DNA of 64,000 nt from CAYNUJ01 sp964621225 (lineage in GTDB: Bacteria; Bacteroidota; Ignavibacteria; Ignavibacteriales; Melioribacteraceae). The stretch lies in NCBI GenBank assembly GCA_964621225.1, contig CAZULK010000001.1:4742-68741 (forward strand), given 5' to 3'. Made by a program: the position numbers and the translations under genes. This document shows positions 25,740-34,726 of the stretch, piece by piece (within the stretch, counting starts at the first letter, position 1; every line of letters begins with the position of its first letter). The notes under the pieces are model-generated. The model had not been told where the DNA came from and did no database searches. It was given only the letters and a program-made list of their open reading frames with translations.

Positions 25740-26734
25740 TGAGAGAAGGATTTGAAAACATATTCGTAAATAAAAAGAGAAAGAAGAGTTTCTATTCTTC
25801 GCCTTTGTTCCACCTTCTTCTTTTTGTTATTACGGTAATCACAACATTGATTGCCGGAATGCAGTGGACGACGGCAACGGCAGGACCGTATGAAATATCT
25901 GATTTTCAAAGAGCAATTCCATACACTGTTTCAATTTTGTTTATACTTTCCTGTCATGAATTTGGTCATTATTTTGCCGCAAAATATCACGGGGTTGATG
26001 TTACTCTGCCATATTACATCCCATTTCCCCCTATACCTCTGTTTATCAATTTTGGTACAATGGGTGCGGTAATAAGAACTCGTTCAGTCATCAGGTCCAA
26101 CAAAGCTATGTTTGATATTGGGGTGGCAGGACCAATTGCCGGATTCATTGCGAGTTTAATTGTATTGATTTATGGGTTTACTCATCTTCCTCCGGTTGAT
26201 TATCTGCTTGCTATTCATCCCGATTATTTTAGTCCCGATTACGGCAAAGATGCATTAAGTTTGACATTCGGAGATACGCTTCTATTTTCGTTTATACGTG
26301 ATTTATTTGCGTCTCCCGATGCCTTTATTCCACCGATGTCGGAAGTATATCATTATCCTTATTTATGTGTCGGCTGGTTCGGTTTGTTTGTTACGGCAAT
26401 GAATATGATTCCCGTTGGTCAACTTGACGGCGGGCATGTAGTATTTTCGATGTTCGGAGAAAAGATTCATGAACATGTTGCTGGAATCTCACTTCTTTTT
26501 CTTGCGATATTCGGATTTCTTGGAATCTTTGATTCTCTTTTTGAACTGAATCTGGGAATCGGCTGGAGCGGTTGGCTGTTTTGGGGTTTCATTCTTTATT
26601 TTGTAATTAAAATGAAACACCCGCCGGTTCATACTTTCGAAAAATTAGGTGTGGGAAGAATGGCGTTGGGATATTTTGCAATATTGATTTTGATAGTTTC
26701 TTTTTCACCGGCGCCGTTAGTCCTTTCTTTATGA
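25739..26734 (+). CDS. site-2 protease family (M50) membrane metalloprotease
   Basis: This 331-aa polytopic protein has the zinc-binding HEFGH (H73, E74, H77) in a membrane helix and the third ligand in NMIPVGQLDGGHV. It lacks a PDZ domain, so it belongs to the minimal S2P/Rip-type group rather than RseP. Such enzymes cleave transmembrane anti-sigma factors or signal-peptide remnants. It is coupled to the DUF1207-like gene by TGATG, placing it at the end of the glycan operon; it may act on an envelope signal, but no anti-sigma factor is nearby. Confidence 0.9.
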   Translation: MREGFENIFVNKKRKKSFYSSPLFHLLLFVITVITTLIAGMQWTTATAGPYEISDFQRAIPYTVSILFILSCHEFGHYFAAKYHGVDVTLPYYIPFPPIPLFINFGTMGAVIRTRSVIRSNKAMFDIGVAGPIAGFIASLIVLIYGFTHLPPVDYLLAIHPDYFSPDYGKDALSLTFGDTLLFSFIRDLFASPDAFIPPMSEVYHYPYLCVGWFGLFVTAMNMIPVGQLDGGHVVFSMFGEKIHEHVAGISLLFLAIFGFLGIFDSLFELNLGIGWSGWLFWGFILYFVIKMKHPPVHTFEKLGVGRMALGYFAILILIVSFSPAPLVLSL

Positions 26735-26735
26735 C

Positions 26736-26765
26736 TTGACAATTGGTAACGGCTTAACTAATTTG
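26736..26765 (+). promoter_or_regulatory. promoter of the lipoprotein / T9SS / PorV operon
   Basis: TTGACA at 26736-26741, a 17-bp spacer and TAATTT at 26759-26764 followed by G, lie just after the S2P stop. The transcript would run through about 140 bp of untranslated leader to the lipoprotein gene. No other gene is visible in 26735-26909. Confidence 0.5.
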
Positions 26766-26909
26766 CAAGCCAAAATGTAAGGAATTACTTATAGGAATAA
26801 TTGATACTGATTTTGTTTAACCGGGAAGAGAATTGAATCGGATAACCTATATGCGAATGTCCTTACATATCCAACCACTTCAAACTCTTCTCATTAATTT
26901 ATTTGGTGA

Positions 26910-27725
26910 ATGAAAAATTTAATTTATATAGCAATTATTGCAGTGATATTTGCTGGCTGTGAGAAAATGCCGGACGGTGTGGTAGATCCGAGAAGTGATC
27001 TGTTGAAATTCAGTTTAACAAAAATTGATTTACCCGATACTTTGATTTACGGAGTTGATGATTCCGTCGTTACAATAATCGCAGAAATCGAGAATGCTCA
27101 AAATGTAGACAGGGCATATTTCGATATACTTAATTCCACTGGGGAGAGTATCAATACAGCAAACAGATTGAAAGATGATGGTGATCTTATTAACTATCAT
27201 GACTCTACTGCGGGGGATTCCAAATTTTCTGCTTTTATAACTTTCAGCAATAATGATCAATCCGGTAATTATTATTTTAAGTTTTATGCTTACGACCTGA
27301 ATAGCGAATACCAGTTACTCGGTGAAAAACGTCTAACATATTTCAATGCTCAGCCAAAGTTGCCACCGGTGATTTTTAATTTAAGTATGCCCGATTCCGT
27401 TAACAGAGGAACTGAATTTAAATTTAGTGTTCAAGTAAGTGACCCGAACGGCCTGGACGATATTAAATCTGGAGGTGTATATTATCGGCTCTTTAATCCT
27501 TCAGGTACTTTGATTGTTAATTCGCAAGGAATTTCTGAATTCCCTCTATCCGATTCGGGTGATGAAAGCAGCTCGGGTGACGTTACGGCCAATGACGGAA
27601 TATTTACTCAAAAACTTACGTTCCCGACAAATCAATCTACAGGTAAGTGGAAATTTGAATTTCAAGCGGTCGATAAGTCCGATTCATTAAGCAACAAAAT
27701 TGTTCATGAATTATTAGTGAAATAA
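26910..27725 (+). CDS. outer-surface lipoprotein, unknown function
   Basis: This is a 271-aa lipoprotein with signal peptide and lipobox VIFAGC (lipidated Cys near residue 17). The body is beta-rich with two repeated Ig-like blocks: paired segments around FDILNSTGESI / LKDDGDLINYHD and YRLFNPSGTLI / ASNDGIFT-type strands. This resembles invasin or choice-of-anchor type modules. It is the first gene after the promoter at 26736 and overlaps the next gene by 1 bp, so it may be a partner of the T9SS-sorted propeller protein. No specific family is recognised. Confidence 0.7.
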   Translation: MKNLIYIAIIAVIFAGCEKMPDGVVDPRSDLLKFSLTKIDLPDTLIYGVDDSVVTIIAEIENAQNVDRAYFDILNSTGESINTANRLKDDGDLINYHDSTAGDSKFSAFITFSNNDQSGNYYFKFYAYDLNSEYQLLGEKRLTYFNAQPKLPPVIFNLSMPDSVNRGTEFKFSVQVSDPNGLDDIKSGGVYYRLFNPSGTLIVNSQGISEFPLSDSGDESSSGDVTANDGIFTQKLTFPTNQSTGKWKFEFQAVDKSDSLSNKIVHELLVK

Positions 27726-29284
27726 TGAAAAAAATTTTTGCAGTTATATTAATTTTAACCTCCACTCTACTCGCTCAAATGAGTCCCGAAAGCTATTTGT
27801 TGAATAAACCCTCTCTACAAAAATTCAATGATTCGTCTCCTAAAAGCAATTCTATTTTGGATATATTAGCTGTTGGCGATACCATCTGGCTTGGTACTTC
27901 CAGAGGATTAAGTAAATCGAATGACGGTGGAGCAACGTGGACCAATTATTATCAAACCTCGGAATTCGGTACAGCCAGCATCACGGCTCTTGCGTATGGA
28001 AACGGTATAATTTGGGCAGCGCTCGGTACTTCGGTGGAAATTAACGGAAGTAGCTTACCGAAGGGGTTGGGCTTAAGGTATTCTTCAGATAACGGAGTTA
28101 CGTGGAATTCCATTCCACAACCGGTAGACGCTGAGGATGATACAGTTGTAACTTACGGAATAAATCAAATTAGAGCATTACCGGTAACAACGGAAATAAA
28201 CAATATCACCTATGACATTTCGGTAAAAAATAATACTGTTTTTATTGCATCGTTCGCCGGTGGTTTGAGAAAGAGTGACGATCTTGGTCAAACTTGGCAA
28301 AGGGTTGTGTTGCCTCCGGATTATTTGGATGAAATTAAACCTACGGATTCACTTAATTTTTCTCTTCAGCCGGTCAGCGGAGCTTTTGGAAATGAGAACA
28401 ATCTTAATCACAGATTATTTGCCGTTATTGCCGGAAAAGATAATGAAGTTTGGGCGGGAACAGCAGGTGGTGTCAACAAATCAACCGATGGTGGAGTTAG
28501 CTGGCAAAAGTTTAATCATGCTAATCAAAGAAATCCGATCTCAGGTAATTTCATAACTGCATTGGGATATGATACTGCTAAAGACATTATTTATGCTTCC
28601 ACGTGGAAAGCCGAAGGTATAGACGAGTATTACGGTGTTTCCGCAACTTCGAACGGCGGTGTTACTTGGGAAGTATCTCTTACCGGAGAAAGACCGCATA
28701 ATTTCGGGTTCATAAATTATTCCAATGTGAATGATGCTCTTTGTGCAACTGATAACGGAATTTTCCGTACTTCGGATAATGGGTTAACCTGGAATCTGCC
28801 CCCTCTAATTATAGATTCCGAAAACAATCAACCCATCGAGACTAATGTTTTCTATTCTGCCACTTCAGTTAATAAGGGCTCATCTGCAGATATATGGATA
28901 GGTTCGGATAACGGTCTGGCTAAGCTAACCGAAACCGGAGCTGCGTGGCAAGGTGATTGGAAAATATTTCATGCAGCAGGCGAATCTTCCAACTTCGAAA
29001 ATACATTCGCATTTCCTAATCCATTCGCACCAGGATTGGAAAATATCAAAATTAAATATTTATTGCAGAACAATGCTGATGTGTCGATTAGGATTTTTAA
29101 TTTCAGTATGCAACTTGTAAAAACTCTTTTGCAAAATGCTCCGCGTACAGGTGGAATTGAGCAAATTGAAAATTGGGACGGAAGAGATGAGGAAGGAAAA
29201 TTGGTTCCCAATGGAGTTTATTTTTACAGGATAGATGTAAATGGATCAAAAGGTATTTACGGAAAAATTATGGCTGTGAGGTAA
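27725..29284 (+). CDS. T9SS-sorted Asp-box (BNR) beta-propeller protein
   Basis: This 519-aa exported protein starts with a signal peptide (KKIFAVILILTSTLLAQ). The body contains six Asp-box repeats: KSNDGGATW, YSSDNGVTW, KSDDLGQTW, KSTDGGVSW, ATSNGGVTW and RTSDNGLTW. This indicates a sialidase/photosystem-assembly-factor-like propeller. The last 90 residues (FPNPFAPG, then IRIFNFSMQLVKTL, then WDGRDEEGKLVPNGVYFYRI) are a FlgD-like / type IX secretion C-terminal sorting domain, which directs secretion and surface attachment. It lies directly after the lipoprotein gene and before two PorV-like proteins. No catalytic residues of true sialidases were recognised. Confidence 0.85.
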   Translation: MKKIFAVILILTSTLLAQMSPESYLLNKPSLQKFNDSSPKSNSILDILAVGDTIWLGTSRGLSKSNDGGATWTNYYQTSEFGTASITALAYGNGIIWAALGTSVEINGSSLPKGLGLRYSSDNGVTWNSIPQPVDAEDDTVVTYGINQIRALPVTTEINNITYDISVKNNTVFIASFAGGLRKSDDLGQTWQRVVLPPDYLDEIKPTDSLNFSLQPVSGAFGNENNLNHRLFAVIAGKDNEVWAGTAGGVNKSTDGGVSWQKFNHANQRNPISGNFITALGYDTAKDIIYASTWKAEGIDEYYGVSATSNGGVTWEVSLTGERPHNFGFINYSNVNDALCATDNGIFRTSDNGLTWNLPPLIIDSENNQPIETNVFYSATSVNKGSSADIWIGSDNGLAKLTETGAAWQGDWKIFHAAGESSNFENTFAFPNPFAPGLENIKIKYLLQNNADVSIRIFNFSMQLVKTLLQNAPRTGGIEQIENWDGRDEEGKLVPNGVYFYRIDVNGSKGIYGKIMAVR

Positions 29285-29291
29285 TACTGAT

Positions 29292-30290
29292 TTGAAAAAG
29301 TTTTTTGTAATTATATTGTTAATGTTTACTACTTCGTTGATTTACGGACAATACAATTCCGTTTCTCAATACACAGGGTCGTTTAGCAGAATGGGATTTT
29401 CCGCCAGGGGAATAGCAATGGGTAATTCACTTTCCTCGGTATTGGAGGGAGATCTGAGCGGATATTATAATCCCGCAATTTCATCCTTTCAAAAAGGTAT
29501 AAACTTTTCATTGGGATATACGATATTGTCCTTGGATAGAAGTTTGAATTTCCTCTCTTTCGGTAAAAGTTTTGAATTGGGTAAGAAAAGAGATGCCGAA
29601 GGAAATTGGACAAAGCCGAAATCGATTGCCGGAATTTATGCCGGAATAGTGAATTCGGGTGTTTCGGGAATAGAAGAAAGGGATAATCAAGGAATTAAAA
29701 GCGGTGATATTTCAACTTCAGAAAACCTTTTCTTTATCGCTGTTTCAAATCAATTTAGTGACCATATCTCGGTTGGATTGAATATAAAATTTTACTATTA
29801 TAAATTATATCAAAACGTTACTTCCACGGGAGTCGGGCTGGATGCGGGAATTATCTACCGCTATAATAATAATTTAAACTTTGCATTTGTTATTAGTGAT
29901 ATTAATTCAAAATATAAATGGAATACAACTGATCTCTACGGACAGTATGGAAGTCTAACCGAAAATAAATTCCCATTGAGAAAAAAGTTTGCAGCTTCTT
30001 ACTTGTTTAATCAAATAGGATTATTATTAGCGGCTGAAATAGAAGCATATGATGGCGAAAATAATTTTGTGAGATTCGGAACAGAATATAATATTATTGA
30101 TGGTTTCCGTTTAAGAGCCGGACTTGACGGGTTGAATATTTCGAATTCCGAAATTCCAGTTAAGCCTTCATTCGGTTTTGGATATCAATACATATTGGCT
30201 TCTCATCTATTAGGGATAGATTATACTTATGGTGTTGAACCGTATTCACCACTTAACTTTCATGTTTTGGCAATAAATTTTAAGTTATAG
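29292..30290 (+). CDS. PorV/PorQ family outer-membrane protein (copy 1)
   Basis: This is a 332-aa outer-membrane barrel with a signal peptide (TTG start, KKFFVIILLMFTTSLIYGQ). The opening FSARGIAMGNSLSSV followed by SGYYNPA is the signature of the PorV/PorQ/UPF0164 (FadL-like) group. In type IX secretion PorV shuttles cargo with sorting domains to the attachment complex. Its position directly after a CTD cargo gene makes a dedicated role plausible but unproven. The C-terminal strand ends in a hydrophobic residue, as in barrels. Confidence 0.83.
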   Translation: MKKFFVIILLMFTTSLIYGQYNSVSQYTGSFSRMGFSARGIAMGNSLSSVLEGDLSGYYNPAISSFQKGINFSLGYTILSLDRSLNFLSFGKSFELGKKRDAEGNWTKPKSIAGIYAGIVNSGVSGIEERDNQGIKSGDISTSENLFFIAVSNQFSDHISVGLNIKFYYYKLYQNVTSTGVGLDAGIIYRYNNNLNFAFVISDINSKYKWNTTDLYGQYGSLTENKFPLRKKFAASYLFNQIGLLLAAEIEAYDGENNFVRFGTEYNIIDGFRLRAGLDGLNISNSEIPVKPSFGFGYQYILASHLLGIDYTYGVEPYSPLNFHVLAINFKL

Positions 30291-30293
30291 ATT

Positions 30294-31178
30294 ATGAAAA
30301 GATTTTTCTTAATTGTAATTCTGATGTCATCTCAAATTTTTAGTCAAACCTCCGGTTTGGCTAATCTTAAGAATGGCGTAAACGCAAGAGATATAGCAAT
30401 GAGTGACTTGGGTGTTGTAAGCTCGGGCGGTGCGGCATCATTTTTTTATAACCCTGCATTACTCGATGGAAAAACACAATTTAAATTCAGTCATAATTCT
30501 TATATCCAGGATGTAAATAATGAATTTCTTGGTATAAGTTTTTCATTCTTAGATATTCCACTGGCAATTGGCTTTGCCTCTACCGTTATTCCCGATATTG
30601 AAATCAGAACCAAACCCGGAGAAGCCGATGGGAAATTCGATGCACACTATTTTTATGGTGGGATATCGTCGGCTTTCAATATAAGTGAGGAATTAAAAGC
30701 CGGAGTTACAGCAAAATTCATTTACGAAGGCCTCTTTTCTGATGAAGCAAATGGCTATGCAGTCGATTTCGGACTTATTCATAACAATTTATTCATAGAT
30801 AATTTAACTGCGGGAATAAGTTTTAAGAATATCGGAACTATGGAAAAACTAAGAAACACTGCGACGGAATTACCCCAAGATTTGAGAATAGGATTGAATT
30901 ATACTTACTCATTGGCAAACATAAAATCGATTGTTAACCTAACCGGTGGAATGCAAAAATACTTGAATTCTGGAAATTCCCATTTGCATATCGGTGCAGA
31001 GATTAATTATGCATCTTCATTTGCTGTAAGGCTTGGTTACGTGACGGGTTACGAAGGGAAGTCGATTTCATTCGGCGGAGGAGTGATTTGGGGAAATATT
31101 AAGTTCGATTATGCTTTCGTGCCTTTTTCCTACGAATTGGGTAATTCCCATTTTATAACTATCGGATATGATTTATAA
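30294..31178 (+). CDS. PorV/PorQ family outer-membrane protein (copy 2)
   Basis: This 294-aa paralogue of the upstream protein has a signal peptide (KRFFLIVILMSSQIFSQ). ARDIAMSDLGVVSSGGAASFFYNPA matches the PorV-type N-terminus (ARGIAMG... YWNPA). A central GVTAKFIYEGL strand and ISFKNIGTMEK fit the PorV barrel pattern. It starts 3 bp after copy 1 and ends the operon. Two PorV-like proteins behind one CTD cargo is notable. Confidence 0.82.
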   Translation: MKRFFLIVILMSSQIFSQTSGLANLKNGVNARDIAMSDLGVVSSGGAASFFYNPALLDGKTQFKFSHNSYIQDVNNEFLGISFSFLDIPLAIGFASTVIPDIEIRTKPGEADGKFDAHYFYGGISSAFNISEELKAGVTAKFIYEGLFSDEANGYAVDFGLIHNNLFIDNLTAGISFKNIGTMEKLRNTATELPQDLRIGLNYTYSLANIKSIVNLTGGMQKYLNSGNSHLHIGAEINYASSFAVRLGYVTGYEGKSISFGGGVIWGNIKFDYAFVPFSYELGNSHFITIGYDL

Positions 31179-31226
31179 TAATTTTCTTCCGAGATCTTGT
31201 GTTGTTGAACTATAGATAAAAATGAT

Positions 31227-32186
31227 ATGGATGTAGTAGTTTATAAAGATGAGTATAGAGAACTTTGGGATGAATTTGTTGAGAACTCTAACAATGGAAC
31301 GATGTTCCATCTGCAACAATTTTTAGATTATCATCCCGCCGGAAAATTCGATTGGCATCATTTAATGTTTTTTGAAAAGGGGAATCTGAAAGCCGTTCTT
31401 CCCGGAACTTTTGAAAATGGTGTATACGAATCTCCTATTGGCGCCAGTTACGGCTCACTTGTCATTCCCGATATTACTTTCAAAGAAACAATGGACTTGG
31501 TATCTGCCCTTTTGGATTGGGGTAAGAAAAACGGGGTGAAGCATTTCATTTTAACTTCTGCACCTATGATTTACGAAAATTTTCAAAATCAGAATTTGGA
31601 ATTTGCGATGCTGTGGCAAGGTTTTAATTACCAACTTCATTACATAAGCTCGGCAATTAAACTCGACCCGGCAAGAGAACTTCTTCCCAGATTCCAGTCC
31701 ACCGTTAGAAGAAACATCCGCAAGTCATTGAAAGATCCTGATATAAGAGTGGAAGTTAACGAAAGGTATGATCAGTTCTATCCGATTTTGTTGGAGAACA
31801 AAGCCCGTCACAACGTAAAACCGACTCACAGTTACGAAGATTTAATGAAACTCAAAGAATTGCTACCCGATAAGCTGAAGCTGTTCATGGTGTATTACCA
31901 AGATAAGCCGATTGGCGGTTCTTTGATGTTCTATCCGAATAAAAATGTTGCTCTCTGCTTTTACAATATGTTGCTGTATGATTATGCGCAATACAAACCG
32001 ATTCAAAGAGTAATGTTTGAAGTTGTAAAAGATGCTACTGAAACCGGTTACAAATATGTTGACATAGGAGTAAGTCAGGATACATCTGCTGAAAATCCGA
32101 TGACTCCTTCTATGAGTTTGATCGATTTTAAGGAAAAATTTGACGCGAAAACAATAATGAGGAACACTCTCGAAATTCATCTTTGA
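31227..32186 (+). CDS. FemAB/GNAT-like acyl- or aminoacyltransferase
   Basis: The 319-aa protein has the double-GNAT layout of the FemAB-like family. The N-terminal half is WDEFVENSNNGTMFHLQQFLDYHP (compare the xWxxFVxxSxxxxxFH opening of the family); the C-terminal half has RRNIRKSLKD, then KPIGGSLMFYPNKNVALCFYN and a terminal YVDIGVSQD. FemAB proteins add amino acids to peptidoglycan; relatives near glycosyltransferases acylate or aminoacylate glycans or lipids. Three envelope transferase genes follow directly (gaps of 3 bp and -4 bp), implying envelope polysaccharide or lipid decoration. The exact substrate is unknown. Confidence 0.75.
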   Translation: MDVVVYKDEYRELWDEFVENSNNGTMFHLQQFLDYHPAGKFDWHHLMFFEKGNLKAVLPGTFENGVYESPIGASYGSLVIPDITFKETMDLVSALLDWGKKNGVKHFILTSAPMIYENFQNQNLEFAMLWQGFNYQLHYISSAIKLDPARELLPRFQSTVRRNIRKSLKDPDIRVEVNERYDQFYPILLENKARHNVKPTHSYEDLMKLKELLPDKLKLFMVYYQDKPIGGSLMFYPNKNVALCFYNMLLYDYAQYKPIQRVMFEVVKDATETGYKYVDIGVSQDTSAENPMTPSMSLIDFKEKFDAKTIMRNTLEIHL

Positions 32187-32189
32187 GAA

Positions 32190-33302
32190 ATGAATAAAAA
32201 AGCAGTCATAGCATTTCTCGGTAATGCGCTCTTCGATAGCAGAGTGATGAATCTTTACAGCTCGCTCACTGAAAAGGGGATTAAGGTCAAAGTTCTTTCC
32301 TTCGATTTTAAGGATACAAAAGTATATTCAGATAATCCCGACATTATTGTTTTTCCATATCCCAAAAGAAATTCACTTCTTTTTTACACAAAGTTTTTTG
32401 CCCGGCTTAATTGGGAATTATCCAAGGAAAAATTCGATTATTATTTTGCTGAGGATGTATATACTCTTCCCATAGTTCAATTCTGGACAGGTCTCTATTC
32501 CGGGAAATTAATTTATGATTCGAGGGAATTGTATCCTTTTCTGGCGGGCTTAAGGGAAAAATCAACGAACCAAAAAATTATTGCTGCAATAGAAAAGCGA
32601 TACATTTATGAAGCAGATAAAATACTTGTTACCGGGAAAATGGATGCTGAATTTCTTGAAGAATATTACAATGTAAATAATATTCTATTGTTGAGAAATC
32701 TCCCCAAATATACGAAACAATTAAAGCCGGTAAATATTATGGAAAAACTATCCCTCCCTGAAAACGCAAAAATAATTATTTACCAGGGAGTGATTCTTGA
32801 GGGAAGAGGTATAAAGCTAACCATCGATGCTATTAAGAACCTTCCGGAATGGCATTTTGTTATTCTTGGGGACGGTGAATTCCGCGATGAATTTCAAAGT
32901 TATTCAGAAAAGATTTGCGTTAGCAACCGTGTCCATTTCCTGGGATTTATTTCCCAGGAGGAATTGTTGAACTACTCTTCGGCAGCCGATTTGGGAATGG
33001 CTCTAATAGAAAATCTAAGCAAGAGTTACTATTATGCATTGCCGAATAAACTTTTTGAATATATAATGGCCGGCACACCGGTGATGGTTAGTAATCTGCC
33101 GCAAATGAGAGAAGTTGTTGAAAATTATAATGTCGGGATTGTAGCAGAGGATTGGACACCGGAAACCATTAGTAAGGAATTACAAAAAATCAGTTCCGGC
33201 GAAATTGATTTGAAAAAATTGAAGGCGAATTGTAGAAATGCTGCCCAAACTTTGAATTGGGAAAATGAATTCGAATTAATCTCCGGGGAATTACTCAATT
33301 GA
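32190..33302 (+). CDS. glycosyltransferase family 4
   Basis: This 370-aa GT-B enzyme has an N-terminal acceptor domain (DSRVMNLYSSLTEKGIKV) and a C-terminal nucleotide-sugar domain: IIIYQGVILEGRGIKLTIDAI, FVILGDGEFRDEF, VHFLGFISQEELLNYSSAADLGMAL and a final PNKLFEYIMAGTPVMVSNLP with the E-x7-E-type region. It belongs to a small envelope cluster with the FemAB-like gene and a GT9 gene; its stop overlaps the GT9 start (TTGA). Confidence 0.88.
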   Translation: MNKKAVIAFLGNALFDSRVMNLYSSLTEKGIKVKVLSFDFKDTKVYSDNPDIIVFPYPKRNSLLFYTKFFARLNWELSKEKFDYYFAEDVYTLPIVQFWTGLYSGKLIYDSRELYPFLAGLREKSTNQKIIAAIEKRYIYEADKILVTGKMDAEFLEEYYNVNNILLLRNLPKYTKQLKPVNIMEKLSLPENAKIIIYQGVILEGRGIKLTIDAIKNLPEWHFVILGDGEFRDEFQSYSEKICVSNRVHFLGFISQEELLNYSSAADLGMALIENLSKSYYYALPNKLFEYIMAGTPVMVSNLPQMREVVENYNVGIVAEDWTPETISKELQKISSGEIDLKKLKANCRNAAQTLNWENEFELISGELLN

Positions 33303-34300
33303 AAAAGCGCATTTTAATTTCCCGGCCGGACAGATTGGGGGACGTAGTACTTTCGACGCCCCTTCCAAGAGAAATTAAAAAAAGTTTCCCCGATTCATTT
33401 GTTGCCGTGCTTGCCAGGGAATATACCAAAGATGTTTTTCTCCACAATCCATATGTTGACGAAATCATTCTTTTCGAACCGGAGAGAACGGGATTCAATT
33501 ATTTTTGGGAGAAAAGAAGGGAAATTTCAAATTACAATTTTACGCATGCTTTGATGCTGCTTCCTAACGAGAAGATAAATTATCTTCTGTTCCTTGCTGG
33601 AATACCATTCAGAGTCGGAGTCGGACATAAATTCTACCAAGCGATAACGTTTACCAAATTCGTAGATAGAAAAAAATATATTCCTTTGAGGCACGAAGCC
33701 GATTATTGTATGGACTTGGCAAGAAAGATTGGTGTGGAAACTTACGATATTCGTACGGAAATATTTTTATCTGACGAGGAGAAAAAACGTGCCGGGGAAT
33801 TGAGAGATAAACTTGGAAACGGAAAGAAAAACATCCTTTTGCATATCACTTCCGGGAAAAGTTCGCCTAATCTGCCAAGTGAAGAATACCTAAAATTAGC
33901 AGAAAAAATAGCTAACGATGATAGATTTAATTTGATAATTACTGAAAAAGATTGTCCGGAAGAATTTAAAAAATTCAATGCATTTGATTATAAAACAAAA
34001 GAATTGAGGGATTTGATTGTTCTTATCTCAGCAGGTGATTTGATGATTTCTGCAAGCACGGGACCGGCTCATATTGCTGCAGCTCTTGGAGTACCGACAT
34101 TAACATTATTTTGTCCTTTGCCTGCATGCTCACCCCAGTTATGGAGCCCGATGGGGAATGATGCAAACTACATTTTACCTCCCGAAGAATATTGTAAATC
34201 TCAATGTCCGGGAGACCCTCATATTTGTACGTACGATGGGGGAATTACTTATGAAGATGTATATCAACAATTAAACGAGTGGCATCTGAAAAACTGCTGA
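33299..34300 (+). CDS. glycosyltransferase family 9 (heptosyltransferase-like)
   Basis: This 333-aa protein starts ILISRPDRLGDVVLSTPLPREIKK, the ADP-heptose:LPS heptosyltransferase N-terminus. It carries the C-terminal donor-binding region DLMISASTGPAHIAAALGVPTLTLF. The terminal CKSQCPGDPHICTYDGG cysteine-rich segment is common in Bacteroidota GT9 proteins. It starts at TTG 33299 with an upstream GGGGA. It probably adds a core sugar to LPS or a related glycolipid. It is the last gene before the SRP RNA. Confidence 0.88.
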   Translation: MKKRILISRPDRLGDVVLSTPLPREIKKSFPDSFVAVLAREYTKDVFLHNPYVDEIILFEPERTGFNYFWEKRREISNYNFTHALMLLPNEKINYLLFLAGIPFRVGVGHKFYQAITFTKFVDRKKYIPLRHEADYCMDLARKIGVETYDIRTEIFLSDEEKKRAGELRDKLGNGKKNILLHITSGKSSPNLPSEEYLKLAEKIANDDRFNLIITEKDCPEEFKKFNAFDYKTKELRDLIVLISAGDLMISASTGPAHIAAALGVPTLTLFCPLPACSPQLWSPMGNDANYILPPEEYCKSQCPGDPHICTYDGGITYEDVYQQLNEWHLKNC

Positions 34301-34347
34301 TTGTTATTAAATAGTTTTATATATTTCGCCTTCAAAAATTTGATTTT

Positions 34348-34446
<99 letters not shown>

Positions 34447-34726
34447 TTGATGAAATTCAATAAAAAAATTGAACGTGCGAAGCAAAAAAAAATTCAGTTT
34501 AATTTTTAGGACCTGCACCCGAAGATTTTTTCCTGATAGGGTAATTAATCTCCAAAAAAAATTGGGATTTTTCGCTAAATCAAAAGTTATACAAAATTAA
34601 TATTATATTAATTCGATTAACCCTTTGATTTATATTCTGTTTTTTTTAACTTGCACTCCACGACTTTATGGGGTCAAAAAAATTAAATGCAACAACCACA
34701 GCAACACATAAAAATTTGAGGTATAC
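34447..34726 (+). promoter_or_regulatory. nrdJ upstream region with a perfect AT-rich palindrome
   Basis: There is no gene in this 280-bp stretch. At 34595-34613 lies a perfect 19-bp inverted repeat with 9-bp arms (AATTAATAT, centre T, ATATTAATT). Further down, TTGATT (34625-34630) and TAACTTG (34647-34653) could be a weak promoter, and GAGGT (34717-34721) is the ribosome site of nrdJ. The palindrome does not match the NrdR box, and no cobalamin riboswitch core was recognised. An operator role is a guess. Confidence 0.35.

Noticed and set aside
34447..34726. Possible cobalamin riboswitch or NrdR box before nrdJ
   Set aside because: No B12-box-like core and no ACA-C-ATAT-type NrdR repeats; only an AT-rich palindrome is present.
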